A DNA stretch of 64,000 nucleotides from Chitinophagales bacterium (GCA_020636575.1 JACJXP010000001.1:496001-560000), one strand, 5' to 3'; positions 8,603 through 18,046 are shown, numbered from the stretch's first letter. Program-made: numbers and translations. The notes: generated by a model not told the origin, from the sequence alone.

Positions 8603-9358
8603 TCAATACCTGATAACCGGGCAGGCAAACCTGTTTTTCTTACCTGTCCGGTAAATCAAACCGATAGAATAGTTCATATAACTGTCTTTTTTATCAGGGT
8701 TCGCAGCTTTACTGAAACCATCCAGGTAATCTGTTGATGTAATACGATACGATGTCTCTGCATTAATAGCCCATTGGGGAGTAAAAAAATACTTGACACC
8801 TAATCCAATTGGTATTGCCGGTAATAGCTTTGGTGCAGATGTAGTTGTATCAATTCCAAGTCCTGACCACACTTCCGATACTTCAGGATCAAAATAAGTA
8901 GTATTGATATGGCTCCAGTCTCTTTTTACATTTAGGTATGAAAGGCCAGCTCCGGCAAAAATGAAAGGAGAGAATCCCCGATCCCGGTAATTCCGGCCCA
9001 ATATGTTCCATACGAACTGTCCTGATAATTCTATAAGCGGTGATTTAAAATAAAAATTCCTGAACTGCCGGTATTCAGGATCATCATACAAAGCATCGTT
9101 TCCTTCCAGCTTTCCAAACTGTAAATTTCCTTTTATTGAAAAGGCAGGGCTTATCAACTTTGAGGCGTGTAGTCCGATAGATAGCTTTTTTGTTCTGAAA
9201 GAACCGATCTTTTGCGGGGTAAGATCACCCTGGTAGACCAAAAAACCAATATTCGCCCCAAATTCAAACTTTGGAATATCTGTTTGTGCATCAACCTGAT
9301 TGATACAAAAGATTACAAGGACTACTGCTAATTTTCCTTTGCTGAATACATGCTTCAT
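8603..9358 (-). CDS. DUF6089-type outer-membrane beta-barrel protein
   Basis: 251 residues with a signal peptide ending at VDAQ (residue 25). The body matches the DUF6089-like barrels of Bacteroidota: FEFGANIGFLVYQGDL near the N-terminus, FSPFIFAGAGLSYLN in the middle and alternating aromatic strands up to NYSIGLIYRT. It probably sits in the outer membrane as an 8- to 10-strand barrel; function unknown. It is downstream of the LytTR regulator pair and on the same strand, but 167 bases separate them. Confidence 0.75.
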   Translation of the reverse strand: MKHVFSKGKLAVVLVIFCINQVDAQTDIPKFEFGANIGFLVYQGDLTPQKIGSFRTKKLSIGLHASKLISPAFSIKGNLQFGKLEGNDALYDDPEYRQFRNFYFKSPLIELSGQFVWNILGRNYRDRGFSPFIFAGAGLSYLNVKRDWSHINTTYFDPEVSEVWSGLGIDTTTSAPKLLPAIPIGLGVKYFFTPQWAINAETSYRITSTDYLDGFSKAANPDKKDSYMNYSIGLIYRTGKKNRFACPVIRY

Positions 9359-9525
9359 CGGACAATTTTTTGGTGTTAAAAAATCCGGGCAGAAGCGGTA
9401 TGGGTGGTATGCTAAATGAAGACAGGTGTAATTATCCTCCTAACGTATAACATGAGGTTTTCATTTTTGAAAAAATGTTAAATAAATGCAGCAAAAAAAA
9501 ATGAAAGAAAAATGACAATCAGCGG

Positions 9526-10224
9526 TTAAACCTTTTTCCAATCATCAATGAAGTCAAGGTAAGTGTCGCTAATAGGTAATTCAACACCTGAAGCAAGTTT
9601 GACCTTTCTGTTCAGGATAGATTTTACTTTATCTATAGCTACTATATAACTGCGGTGTATACGTCTGAAATTATCTTCCGGAAGCTTCTCCAACACTTTT
9701 TTCATGGTCATCAATGTCATAACCGGCTTTTCATTTTGTATGTGAATACGGATATAATCTTCCATACTCTCGATATATTCTATGGAAGATAGCGCCACCT
9801 TTACCATCCTGTATTCCGAATAAACAAAAAGATTTTCCTGGATACCAGGATCGGTCTTCTTCTTATACTCAAAATATTCCAGGGCTTTGTTTACAGCTTT
9901 TGAGAACCTTTCAAAACTGATAGGTTTTACCAAATAATCTATAGCGTCCAACTCAAAACCTTCAAAAGCAAATTTTTTATGTGCTGTAGTGAATATGATC
10001 ATTGGCTTTTCTTCCAGTGACCGTACCAGGTCGATCCCGGTGATATCAGGCATATTAATATCGATAAATAAAAGATCTACAGGATTCTTTCTCAAAAATT
10101 CTCCTCCCGAAATGGCATCATCAAAAGTTTCTATTAGCTGGAGCGAAGAGAACCGGGATAAATACTCTTGTATCAACTCTAAAGCCGGGGGCTCATCATC
10201 TATTGCAATACACCGAATATTCAT
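9526..10224 (-). CDS. LytTR-family response regulator
   Basis: 232 residues. Receiver domain 1-120 with acidic pocket D9-D10-E11, phospho-acceptor D55 (FIDINMPD) and K103 in YLVKPISF. LytTR DNA-binding domain about 130-232 (YIESMEDYIRIH, FRRIHRSYIVAIDKV). It follows the sensor kinase gene by 11 bases, forming a two-component system of the LytS/YehU type. Regulated targets are not evident; the neighbouring barrel gene at 8.6-9.4 kb is a candidate. Confidence 0.92.
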   Translation of the reverse strand: MNIRCIAIDDEPPALELIQEYLSRFSSLQLIETFDDAISGGEFLRKNPVDLLFIDINMPDITGIDLVRSLEEKPMIIFTTAHKKFAFEGFELDAIDYLVKPISFERFSKAVNKALEYFEYKKKTDPGIQENLFVYSEYRMVKVALSSIEYIESMEDYIRIHIQNEKPVMTLMTMKKVLEKLPEDNFRRIHRSYIVAIDKVKSILNRKVKLASGVELPISDTYLDFIDDWKKV

Positions 10225-10235
10225 GCTTTACAAAA

Positions 10236-11327
10236 TTAGGTCTGTAATCTCAATTCGACTGTAAACAAGCCATTATCTCTTGCTATTTCCAGTGAATACT
10301 TGTCCGGGTACAAGTGTTGTAGCCTTCGCTTAGCATTGGAGATACCGATACCGTTTCTTTCAATATTCTTTTTGGATTCAAATAGTTTGTTTTGGCAAAA
10401 GAAGGATATCACATTGTTCCCCGATGAGATTCTTATGACTATCTCAGAGGCTTCATGATTACTTATACCATATTTAAAGGCATTTTCAACAAATGTCATT
10501 AATATCAGGGGAGGGATCTTTGCTTCCTTTACATTATTATTCAATTCAAGTAGTACGTTTGTCTTTTTGCCTGATCTCAATCGCTGAAGGTCTATATAAT
10601 CCTTGATACAATCAATCTCACTTTCCAATAAAACAAAATCTTCGGCTGCATCATCAGTAACATATCGCATGATATTGGACAACTTCATTATACTTGGCGC
10701 AGTATTTTCGTTCTTGGTCAAGGCCATTGAATAAATATTATTCAACGTATTAAAAAGAAAATGTGGGTTTATCTGCGATTTAAGAAATGATAATTCGGCG
10801 CTTACTTTTTCCGCTTCCGCTTCCAATGCCTTCTTTTCTGCCAGCCTCCATTGACGGATAATAGGAATAGCCGTACTCATCGACCATACTGTAACAAATA
10901 ATATAATACTGTTGATATCCCTGTTCCTCGGCTTACCACCCTGTTGGCCAGGCGGCGGAGGTCGCATTTCCCTTTCCTCCGTAAAATGTTGCCTGTTGAC
11001 AGGAGGATTCATAGTCATTAGCCTGTCAAAAGGCTGCACATAGTAAACCAGGATAAAAAAAGCCAGGATACTTATAATATAAACCAGATATTTCTTTTTG
11101 AGATATAACTGCGGGATCAGGATAAAATAATTCAGATAAAACAGTGACAAAAATGTAAAAGAAAATATCAAGAAAGGCGGTGAAAAAATTTTTGAAATAA
11201 CGAACGAATCATTACCAGGTGAACGGGAAATAAATCCAATTATCAGGCTGAAAAAAATTATCCAGCCAGCCAAATGGCTCAACAGGTTGATCAGTTTAGA
11301 TTTTGTTGACGGATTCAGCATTTCCAT
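10236..11327 (-). CDS. LytS/YehU-type sensor histidine kinase
   Basis: 363 residues. Four hydrophobic helices (about residues 15-33, 50-72, 80-98, 140-156), with a Pro/Gly-rich hydrophilic stretch (about 105-136, RPPPPGQQGGKPRNRD) before the last. A coiled coil (160-185) leads to the His_kinase motif QINPHFLFNTLNN with H189. The HATPase domain shows VENAFKYG and GIGISNAKRRL. It partners the LytTR regulator directly downstream. No extracellular sensor domain is visible, so the signal may be sensed within the membrane. Confidence 0.9.
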   Translation of the reverse strand: MEMLNPSTKSKLINLLSHLAGWIIFFSLIIGFISRSPGNDSFVISKIFSPPFLIFSFTFLSLFYLNYFILIPQLYLKKKYLVYIISILAFFILVYYVQPFDRLMTMNPPVNRQHFTEEREMRPPPPGQQGGKPRNRDINSIILFVTVWSMSTAIPIIRQWRLAEKKALEAEAEKVSAELSFLKSQINPHFLFNTLNNIYSMALTKNENTAPSIMKLSNIMRYVTDDAAEDFVLLESEIDCIKDYIDLQRLRSGKKTNVLLELNNNVKEAKIPPLILMTFVENAFKYGISNHEASEIVIRISSGNNVISFFCQNKLFESKKNIERNGIGISNAKRRLQHLYPDKYSLEIARDNGLFTVELRLQT

Positions 11328-11436
11328 ATAAAGAAAGTTACATAAAAGTTAATCAAAGAAATATATCGGTAATCGGACAGTTTGTATGGATAAATTGGCT
11401 GTTGAAAACTATTCTTTAAACTAATGATCACTGCCC

Positions 11437-11444
11437 TACATTTG
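11437..11444 (+). promoter_or_regulatory. Putative -7 box of the riboswitch-btuB transcript
   Basis: TACATTTG fits the Bacteroidota TAnnTTTG element and lies 13 bases before the first riboswitch stem (11458), placing the transcription start just ahead of the aptamer. No clear TTTG -33 box was found at the usual distance. Confidence 0.45.
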
Positions 11445-11449
11445 CAATG

Positions 11450-11660
11450 ATCTGGTTTGCTGACGTAGATCGTCAGCATTAAAAGGGAAATCCGGTGTAC
11501 TTGCCTGCTGAAGGTATGGAGTCCGGTGCTATCCCCGTAGCTGTGATCCCGCCGCCTGAACGGCGAACTTATTAGCAACTGCTCCACTGTTTTGCGAAAG
11601 CGAATGGGAAGGAAGCTGATAAGGCGGGAAAGCCAGAAGACCTGCCAGGCCAAGTATAAT
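11450..11660 (+). ncRNA. Cobalamin riboswitch
   Basis: An 8-bp hairpin (TGCTGACG/CGTCAGCA, 11458-11478) is followed by AAAAGGGAAATCCGGTG (11481-11497), the conserved cobalamin aptamer motif. GCTATCCCCGTAGCTGTGA (11528-11546), GCTCCACTG (11581-11589), GAATGGGAAGG and AGCCAGAAGACCTGCC (11631-11646) then follow in the canonical order. It lies directly upstream of a BtuB-like receptor gene. High adenosylcobalamin should fold the element and reduce receptor expression. The 3' boundary is approximate; about 100 further bases of leader separate it from the ATG and may hold the expression platform. Confidence 0.93.
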
Positions 11661-11759
11661 CTCAATTTGCTTTCGGGTGAAAAGCGCTGGGTGTATTTGC
11701 CGGGGAGGCATTTATTCTCACATTTTTTCTGAAAGCAGTCACACAAAAAATCATTTGTA

Positions 11760-13718
11760 ATGAAAAGACATTTTTTTGTAGTGGCTGCTGTTATTATCAG
11801 CAGTATACTCCAGGCACAGGACTCAACAACCACTTTATTAGATGAAGTTGTTCTCACAGCCAACAAATATCCCAACAAAACATCCCTAACCGGAAAAGTA
11901 GTAACTATTATTACTCATAAACAATTAGAAAGAAGTGGCGGCAAAGACATTTCTCAACTGCTGACCGAACAAGCGGGTATTTTTATAAGTGGCGCAAACA
12001 GTAATGCCGGGAAAGACAAAAGTATTTATATAAGAGGAGCCGGTGTTGAGTACACCCTTATCGCTATTGATGGTATTCCTGTTTATGACCCCTCTGGTAT
12101 TGGCAGCAATTTCGATATCCGGAATATCCCACTTGCCAATATCGAACGTATTGAAATTTTAAAAGGAAGCCAGTCTACTTTATACGGCAGCGATGCGATA
12201 GCAGGTGTTATTAATATCATTACAAAAAGAATTGCGGTAAAGCCAATAAGTATAAATACACTACTCAGTTATGGCAGCAATGAAAGCTTCAGGACTAATG
12301 CAGGTATTATTGGCAGATCAGGGATAATAGATTATAATGCTGCTTTGTCTTTTCAGAATACAAAAGGCATCAATGAGGCAACAGATCAAAATAACTCTCA
12401 GGAAACTGATAAAGACGGTTTTCGCCAAACCGGTATACAATTAGCTGCAGGAATAAAACCTACTGATAAAGTTTACATACAACCTTTTTTCAGGTATAAT
12501 CATTTGAATGGTGATATTGACCAGGGAGCTTTTACAGATGAACTGGATTATACTTATAAACAAAAAAGCTGGCAAACTGGCATCAGAGGTGAATTCAATA
12601 TTGGAAAATCGAAGTTAAACATGCTTTACAACTACAATAACATCAACCGGCTTTATATTGATGATTCTGTTAAAAGCAGGAATGGGTTTGATACATGGTC
12701 GCAGGGTAGTTATACAGGTTCAGAGCATTTTGCAGATGCTTTCATACATATTCCATTGAGTAACCAGGTAAAATTGACGGGGGGAATTGATCATAGAGCG
12801 TCAGAATCAGATCACTCCTATTCTTCTGTTGGTTTTTGGGGGCCTTACAAATCTGAATATACAAAAGACAGTTTACGGCAACATCAAACGGGATTATATG
12901 CTGCTTTAAACCTGAACGGCAAATCGGGTTTTAACCTTGAGCTAGGTAGTCGTATAAACTTTCACTCAGCGTTCGGAAGTAATACAGTTTTCAATATCAA
13001 CCCATCCTGGTTCATTAATAAGAAAATAAAAATGTTCGCCAATATTTCTTCTGCATATAGAACTCCGTCGCTGTACCAGCTTTTTTCAGAATACGGCAAT
13101 AAAGCTCTAAAACCTGAAGCAGGATTAACAACCGAAGCGGGGTTGCAATACTTTTCTACAAATAATAAATTCAGCAGCAGGATTGTTGCATTCAGCCGGA
13201 ATGTAAAAGATGTGATCTTCTTCTATTTCAACAGCAGCACATTCGAATCACAGTATATCAACCAGGACAAGCAAAAGGATCATGGATTTGAACTGGAAGC
13301 AAGTTATAATATCAGTAAGAGCACCACATTTAAAGCTTTTTACTCATATGTTACCGGAAAAATAACCACACAGCAATCCGGGAAGGACACCACTTTCAAT
13401 AACTTATTAAGAAGACCTGGATCAAGTATCGGCGTCAATATCAGTTACCAATTTTGTAAAAGCCTATATTTCAGTACAAACCTCATGAGTGTGAGTAAAA
13501 GAAATGACTCTTATTACGATAACAATACATTTTCAACTGTTCATACAATATTAAAAAGTTATATTCTCTGGAATATTTATACAGAGTATGGTTTCCCGGA
13601 AATAAAACTCAAGTTATTTGCAGACATCAGGAACATTACCAATAGCAAATACACAGAGATAAGTGGCTTTAATACACTTGGTTTTAATGGGAGCGGAGGA
13701 GTTCGTTTTATATTCTGA
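11760..13718 (+). CDS. btuB: BtuB-like TonB-dependent vitamin B12 receptor
   Basis: 652 residues with a signal peptide (MKRHFFVVAAVIISSILQA). A TonB-box-like LLDEVVLTANK precedes the plug (about residues 45-155; IYIRGAGVEYTLIAIDGIPV and ILKGSQSTLYGSDAIAGVIN, typical of BtuB/Cir receptors). The barrel runs to a C-terminal aromatic strand (GSGGVRFIF). The length agrees with BtuB. The cobalamin riboswitch in its leader is the strongest sign that the ligand is a corrinoid. A small CWC protein gene follows by 12 bases. BtuF/C/D genes are not in this window. Confidence 0.9.
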   Translation: MKRHFFVVAAVIISSILQAQDSTTTLLDEVVLTANKYPNKTSLTGKVVTIITHKQLERSGGKDISQLLTEQAGIFISGANSNAGKDKSIYIRGAGVEYTLIAIDGIPVYDPSGIGSNFDIRNIPLANIERIEILKGSQSTLYGSDAIAGVINIITKRIAVKPISINTLLSYGSNESFRTNAGIIGRSGIIDYNAALSFQNTKGINEATDQNNSQETDKDGFRQTGIQLAAGIKPTDKVYIQPFFRYNHLNGDIDQGAFTDELDYTYKQKSWQTGIRGEFNIGKSKLNMLYNYNNINRLYIDDSVKSRNGFDTWSQGSYTGSEHFADAFIHIPLSNQVKLTGGIDHRASESDHSYSSVGFWGPYKSEYTKDSLRQHQTGLYAALNLNGKSGFNLELGSRINFHSAFGSNTVFNINPSWFINKKIKMFANISSAYRTPSLYQLFSEYGNKALKPEAGLTTEAGLQYFSTNNKFSSRIVAFSRNVKDVIFFYFNSSTFESQYINQDKQKDHGFELEASYNISKSTTFKAFYSYVTGKITTQQSGKDTTFNNLLRRPGSSIGVNISYQFCKSLYFSTNLMSVSKRNDSYYDNNTFSTVHTILKSYILWNIYTEYGFPEIKLKLFADIRNITNSKYTEISGFNTLGFNGSGGVRFIF

Positions 13719-13730
13719 TAAACCGGCAAT

Positions 13731-13955
13731 ATGAGTTTACACGAAACAAAAATATGCCCCCGATGTAGTAATCCCTTCTTTTGTAAACCGGGCAATATCA
13801 CGCAATGTAAATGTTTTGGCATACCTCTTACAACAGAACAAAAAGCCTATATAGAACAACGATACCCAGACTGTCTATGCAAGAATTGCCTTGCTCAGTT
13901 ACAAAATGAAGTGGAATTGTTCAAGGAGAAGTTCATTTACAGGTATAGAAAGTAA
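13731..13955 (+). CDS. Small cysteine-rich CWC-family protein
   Basis: 74 residues with two Cys clusters: KICPRCSNPFFCKPGN (C-x2-C-x6-C) and CKCFGIPL, then CLCKNCL near the C-terminus. This is the cysteine-rich CWC pattern, which probably binds zinc. It is 12 bases after the B12 receptor gene and shares its riboswitch-controlled transcript. The family's role is unknown; its link to corrinoid uptake is inferred from position. Confidence 0.8.
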   Translation: MSLHETKICPRCSNPFFCKPGNITQCKCFGIPLTTEQKAYIEQRYPDCLCKNCLAQLQNEVELFKEKFIYRYRK

Positions 13956-13999
13956 ATACAAAGTGACTGGTATCATGCTTAATTTTGCTAAAATTTTTT

Positions 14000-14581
14000 A
14001 TGAGTATTGACGTAAATAAACTGGTAACAGTCACTTTTACCCTTTTTGCGGTAATTGATATTGTCGGTTCAGTTCCCATATTGATCTCTTTAAAAGAAAA
14101 AATGGGTGGCATCCGGGAGTTCCGGGCTACCTTGATCTCAGGCGCCCTGATGATACTTTTTATGTTTGTTGGAGAAACCTTTTTAAAAATATTGGGGCTT
14201 GATATCGGAGCATTTGCAGTTGGGGGTTCTATTGTGATCTTTATACTAGGTCTTGAAATGGTTTTAGGACTTGAATTTTTTAAAAGTGAAAAAGATATAA
14301 AAGCTGCTACTGTAGTGCCGATCGCATTTCCATTGATTGCCGGTTCGGGAACACTCACCACAATCATGTCATTAAGAGGAGCAAATTATGGGGAAACCAC
14401 TTTACTCATTGCTATTATTGCAAATCTTATTATTGTTTATATCGTACTTAAATCACTTGGTCCTATTGCCCGGTTACTGGGACCCGCCGGCCTGATAGCA
14501 GTAAGAAAATTTTTTGGTGTAATATTGCTCGCCATTGCAGTAAAGATCTTTGCCACAAATGCCGCAGGATTAATAAAATAA
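14000..14581 (+). CDS. MarC-family integral membrane protein
   Basis: 193 residues from ATG 14000; a TTG five codons upstream was not chosen. Six hydrophobic helices and the MarC hallmarks DIVGSVPILISL near the N-terminus and VPIAFPLIAGSGTLTT in the middle. MarC proteins are inner-membrane proteins of uncertain function (once linked to multiple antibiotic resistance, a link not upheld). It lies 44 bases after the CWC gene on the same strand and may be its last co-transcribed partner. Confidence 0.88.
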   Translation: MSIDVNKLVTVTFTLFAVIDIVGSVPILISLKEKMGGIREFRATLISGALMILFMFVGETFLKILGLDIGAFAVGGSIVIFILGLEMVLGLEFFKSEKDIKAATVVPIAFPLIAGSGTLTTIMSLRGANYGETTLLIAIIANLIIVYIVLKSLGPIARLLGPAGLIAVRKFFGVILLAIAVKIFATNAAGLIK

Positions 14582-14623
14582 CCTATTTAATTCAAGCCTG
14601 GTATTTGTGTTTTGATTTTTTTC

Positions 14624-14695
14624 GGCCTCGTAGTACAATGGATAGTATAAGAGTTTCCGAAGCTCCAGATTCAGGTTCGATTCCTGACGAGGCTA
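14624..14695 (+). tRNA. tRNA-Arg (anticodon CCG)
   Basis: Cloverleaf folded by hand: acceptor 14624-14630 (GGCCTCG) with 14688-14694 (CGAGGCT), discriminator A14695; D stem GTAC/GTAT; anticodon loop TTCCGAA with CCG at 14657-14659; T arm TCAGG-TTCGATT-CCTGA. The anticodon stem has an A-C mismatch at its outer pair and a T-G pair next to the loop. CCA is not encoded. A terminator follows 5 bases later. Confidence 0.9.
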
Positions 14696-14700
14696 CTTAA

Positions 14701-14724
14701 CCTGCCATTTTTGGCAGGTTTTTT
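14701..14724 (+). terminator. Rho-independent terminator after tRNA-Arg
   Basis: CCTGCCA-TTTT-TGGCAGG followed by TTTTTT: a perfect 7-bp stem with a 4-base loop and a six-T run. It ends the tRNA transcript; the T run overlaps the last two bases of the convergent MscS gene. Confidence 0.9.
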
Positions 14725-15760
14725 ATTGATTCATATACACAGTACGAATGGGGAAAGGAATATTGATGCCTTCTTGATTGTATCGACTGTGTAATGCTTT
14801 TATGAACTCAGAAGTCATCATAAACTGGTCAGCGTATTCTTTCACTCTCATAAATATTTTAAGATCTATACTGCTGTCCCCAAAATTGTAAAACCTGACA
14901 AAAGGCTCGAATTCTTTTACACCTCCATCAAATTTATCCAGTATTTCCTTAGCTACCTGTATGGACACCTTTTCAACCTTTTCAAGGTCACTTTCATAAC
15001 CCACTCCTACCAGAACATTGAATGTGATCTCCCTGTCTGTAAGAAAAAAGTTTTCAATAATTGAATCAGCCATTTTGCTGTTGGGGACAATAATAACATT
15101 GTTTTGAGCAGTCTCAATCGTTGTATTTCGCCAGGTAATATCCCTGACAAATCCCTTCTGACCATTCTCCAGCTGAACAAAATCACCAATATTAATTTTC
15201 CCTGATGCTATCAATTGTAATCCGGAAAACAAATTGGACAATGTGGGTTGCAATGCCAACGCAACAGCGATACCTCCAACACCCAAAGCTGTAACAAGCG
15301 GCGCTATGGCAACCCCGAAACGATGCAGGATAAGGATCAAGCCAATGCAATAAACAATAGCTTTAGCGATATTACCCAATATTGAAGTGGTGGGAATCTC
15401 ACTATCATCCTTCTGTGACCTGATCTGCAACATACCTGCCGCTATACTGGCAGTCATCATCGTTATTGAAAGGATATACAGGGACCCTATAATATTCTTT
15501 AATGTGGCTTCATTGTTTCTGGCGTAGGAAAATGTGTCAGTAAAAATGGGAAGCGCATACAAGCATGCGGCCAGGAAAAACCAGAATATGATCCATTTAC
15601 CTGCACTTTCTATTATCAGGTCATCACTTTTCCACTTGGTTTTATGTGTCAGCCGGTATAAAAAGGGGAAGATAAATTTCTTTATTAAAAAGCCTAACAA
15701 CAAACTACCACCTACTGCGATACCTATCTCCAAAAGCTGCTTATTCGTCAAGGTCTCCAT
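14723..15760 (-). CDS. MscS-family mechanosensitive ion channel
   Basis: 345 residues. Four hydrophobic helices; the pore helix is the Gly/Ala-rich VTALGVGGIAVALALQPTLSN followed by FSGLQLIASGKINIGDFVQL, the MscS TM3 and beta-domain start. The C-terminal alpha/beta vestibule domain (VLVGVGYESDLEKVEKV) is complete. It releases solutes on hypo-osmotic shock from the inner membrane. It is a single gene, convergent with the tRNA. Confidence 0.92.
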   Translation of the reverse strand: METLTNKQLLEIGIAVGGSLLLGFLIKKFIFPFLYRLTHKTKWKSDDLIIESAGKWIIFWFFLAACLYALPIFTDTFSYARNNEATLKNIIGSLYILSITMMTASIAAGMLQIRSQKDDSEIPTTSILGNIAKAIVYCIGLILILHRFGVAIAPLVTALGVGGIAVALALQPTLSNLFSGLQLIASGKINIGDFVQLENGQKGFVRDITWRNTTIETAQNNVIIVPNSKMADSIIENFFLTDREITFNVLVGVGYESDLEKVEKVSIQVAKEILDKFDGGVKEFEPFVRFYNFGDSSIDLKIFMRVKEYADQFMMTSEFIKALHSRYNQEGINIPFPIRTVYMNQ

Positions 15761-15892
15761 TGTTTCTCTTTATATTTTCAATTAATTTCAGATGCAAAAT
15801 TATGTTGTTTCTCAATGGATTGAAACAATTTTAAGGATATATGATAATGTATTTCAAAATAAATTAACTTAATAGTTCATAAAACAGCCTAT

Positions 15893-16330
15893 ATGAACAC
15901 CGAATCACACAAACCATCCACTTTCTTGCTATTTCCCTGGGGTCTTCTTTCAATCGTACTTGTATTAGGATTAAATATGGCGCTGAACAACGAATGGTTC
16001 AGCAATAACTGGAGTTGGATCGCCCTGGTACTGATCATTCCAGCAGCTATCCTGGAAAATTTTAAAGTAGGCTATTCAACCATGCGGATCATGTTTATGA
16101 AGGTTGTGTATTCGCTTGTATCGTTCCTGATAGTAGGAATGGCTTTTGGTTCTGCATTGACCGGTTGGTATAATGCAAAATTTGAATCAACAACTGTTGG
16201 TAAAACGATCAATCTGCCCTGGTATGTATTATTGGCTTTATTCGTGTTGTTATTGATACAGGTAGCTCAGTTATTCAGTATGCTCAAAGCTGTGAAACGG
16301 GAATTTATGCAGCTTGATCCTGATAATTGA
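15893..16330 (+). CDS. Small four-helix membrane protein of unknown function
   Basis: 145 residues with four hydrophobic segments (about residues 12-30, 42-55, 68-90, 108-130) and a short charged C-terminus (KREFMQLDPDN). No family motif recognised. Its stop lies 3 bases from the convergent crtY stop. Confidence 0.65.
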   Translation: MNTESHKPSTFLLFPWGLLSIVLVLGLNMALNNEWFSNNWSWIALVLIIPAAILENFKVGYSTMRIMFMKVVYSLVSFLIVGMAFGSALTGWYNAKFESTTVGKTINLPWYVLLALFVLLLIQVAQLFSMLKAVKREFMQLDPDN

Positions 16331-16333
16331 TAA

Positions 16334-17488
16334 TTATAATTGCTTTAAAGCCGCTTTTAAGAAAGGCCAGGTAGGTAAGGAAGAAATTATTTTTAACTCC
16401 TCAACAAGTGAACTTTCATTATCCAGGAACTTTAACACCTGCTGTACCTTATTTTTCCTAAAAAGATCAGAAAAGACTTTGCTGCCGGAAATTTTATTGT
16501 GATATAAAAGATAAAGCAGCGTCTTGTCATAAAAAAGAAAACGCCGGGGTGTTAACGGTACATCATTAAGCGATCTTTTATTTATAAGAAAATCAAGTAT
16601 CAGGTCCGACTGTTTCTGTATAAACTGAAAAGTATACCCGCTGGAAGCTTTTGTTTGCCCCCCGGCAGTTCCGATATTCCATGCATCACCTGCAAAAACA
16701 AATTTTTCATTTGTCATCGGGATCACACCATACTCTTTTTCTTTAATATCATACTCGTCTATATTATGAAAAGAAGATAAATAGTTCTTTAGTTCCAGGT
16801 CATACAGATGGGTAGCCAATGTTTCCTTGGTAAACAAAGTATACTCAACAAGTGCTGAAGTACTGCTGAAAGGAAGGGTATATGCAAAAGTAGTTCCATG
16901 ATCCTGGTGCACCCGGAAATCCATTAACGTCGCCTTTTCAGGGTCAAAAACCGGTTCCTTTGTTTCAATAATCCATCCTTTAAAATGTTGAAGCAAACGA
17001 ATCGAACTCTTGTCTGATTCATTGGGTTTATAAATCGAATTAAAAATATAAGTATTACGATCAGTCAATCTGTATTCTTCTTTATCTAGATGCAGGATCA
17101 AAACTTCCTTGTCGAATTTCCAGTCATCTATAACTGCGTAAACAATTTCAACATTCCCATGCTTCCCGATCTCTTTAAAACAATAATTGTAAAAATCTAT
17201 TCCTCTTACCATCTTATATTGATAGGGAGAAATATTGAAGGAAGAAGAGAACTCGTTACTTAAAAAAGATACCTGACCCCATTTCCTATAAACAATACTT
17301 TCAAAAAAACCTTCCCCTTCCTCCCAGTAGCACCATGTCCTGTCATTCTTTACTTTAATTTCCTTATCTATCAATAGTATCTTTTTATCAGAAAAATGTC
17401 CGGAATTCAACATACGGGTCAAAAGACTTAGGGAAGCACAACCGGCTCCCAGGAAGATAAAATCGTATGAATCAGATTTCAGCAGCAA
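16334..17488 (-). CDS. crtY: Lycopene beta-cyclase
   Basis: 384 residues, typical for CrtY-type cyclases. It begins with a Rossmann dinucleotide-binding motif (FIFLGAGCASLSLLTRM) and has DRTWCYWEE, a CrtY signature, plus GDAWNIGTAGGQTKASSGYT near residue 260, the family's C-terminal FAD motif. It converts lycopene to beta-carotene at the membrane. The best start is a TTG at 17488; no in-frame ATG lies nearby. It is the last gene of the carotenoid operon, 23 bases after crtZ. Confidence 0.92.
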   Translation of the reverse strand: MLLKSDSYDFIFLGAGCASLSLLTRMLNSGHFSDKKILLIDKEIKVKNDRTWCYWEEGEGFFESIVYRKWGQVSFLSNEFSSSFNISPYQYKMVRGIDFYNYCFKEIGKHGNVEIVYAVIDDWKFDKEVLILHLDKEEYRLTDRNTYIFNSIYKPNESDKSSIRLLQHFKGWIIETKEPVFDPEKATLMDFRVHQDHGTTFAYTLPFSSTSALVEYTLFTKETLATHLYDLELKNYLSSFHNIDEYDIKEKEYGVIPMTNEKFVFAGDAWNIGTAGGQTKASSGYTFQFIQKQSDLILDFLINKRSLNDVPLTPRRFLFYDKTLLYLLYHNKISGSKVFSDLFRKNKVQQVLKFLDNESSLVEELKIISSLPTWPFLKAALKQL

Positions 17489-17511
17489 TATATCTGGGGT
17501 AAAACTGGTAA

Positions 17512-18024
17512 TTAAGAATCCATTTCCGGGGCATATTCCACTTTTTTATTTCCTGCCATTAGTTTCTTGTCCCGCCGGATCTTCTCCCAGTACTTTTTAT
17601 GAACGTATAGCATTCCAAAACTTTCTCCTTCATGTTTATCCAGATGCCGGTGATGCATTTTATGTGCCCAGCGTATAGCCCGGACATAGGTATTGTTACT
17701 TCGGGTAAACCATTTGAATCGTTGATGAATAATCACATCATGCACCATAAAGTAAGCAAACCCATATGCCATAATACCAAACCCAATCGCCTGTAGCCAC
17801 CATTTTTCATTAAAAGTCCCGAAAAATATCATGAGTATGCTTGGAATTGCAAAAATGATAAAGAACGCATCATTCTTTTCAAAAAATCCTGGCTCCACCT
17901 GGTGATGATCCTTATGTAAATACCATAAAAAGCCATGCATAATAAACTTATGTGTACACCAGGTAACTCCTTCCATTACTATAAAAGTTGCAACCAGCAA
18001 TAATATGTAGTATAAAACTATCAC
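17512..18024 (-). CDS. crtZ: Beta-carotene hydroxylase (CrtZ type)
   Basis: 170 residues, four hydrophobic segments and the His clusters of the fatty-acid-hydroxylase/CrtZ superfamily: HKFIMH, HKDHH, HDVIIHQ and HKMHHRH. These bind the di-iron centre. It adds hydroxyls at C3/C3' of beta-carotene, giving zeaxanthin via cryptoxanthin. Its place between idi and crtY supports this over a sterol desaturase-like role. Confidence 0.92.
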   Translation of the reverse strand: MIVLYYILLLVATFIVMEGVTWCTHKFIMHGFLWYLHKDHHQVEPGFFEKNDAFFIIFAIPSILMIFFGTFNEKWWLQAIGFGIMAYGFAYFMVHDVIIHQRFKWFTRSNNTYVRAIRWAHKMHHRHLDKHEGESFGMLYVHKKYWEKIRRDKKLMAGNKKVEYAPEMDS

Positions 18025-18046
18025 AGATGCAAAGCTATTAAATATG

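Noticed and set aside
11315..11878. 187-residue minus-strand ORF opposite the riboswitch
   Set aside because: It covers the cobalamin riboswitch, promoter and btuB start on the other strand; the RNA motifs explain the region better.
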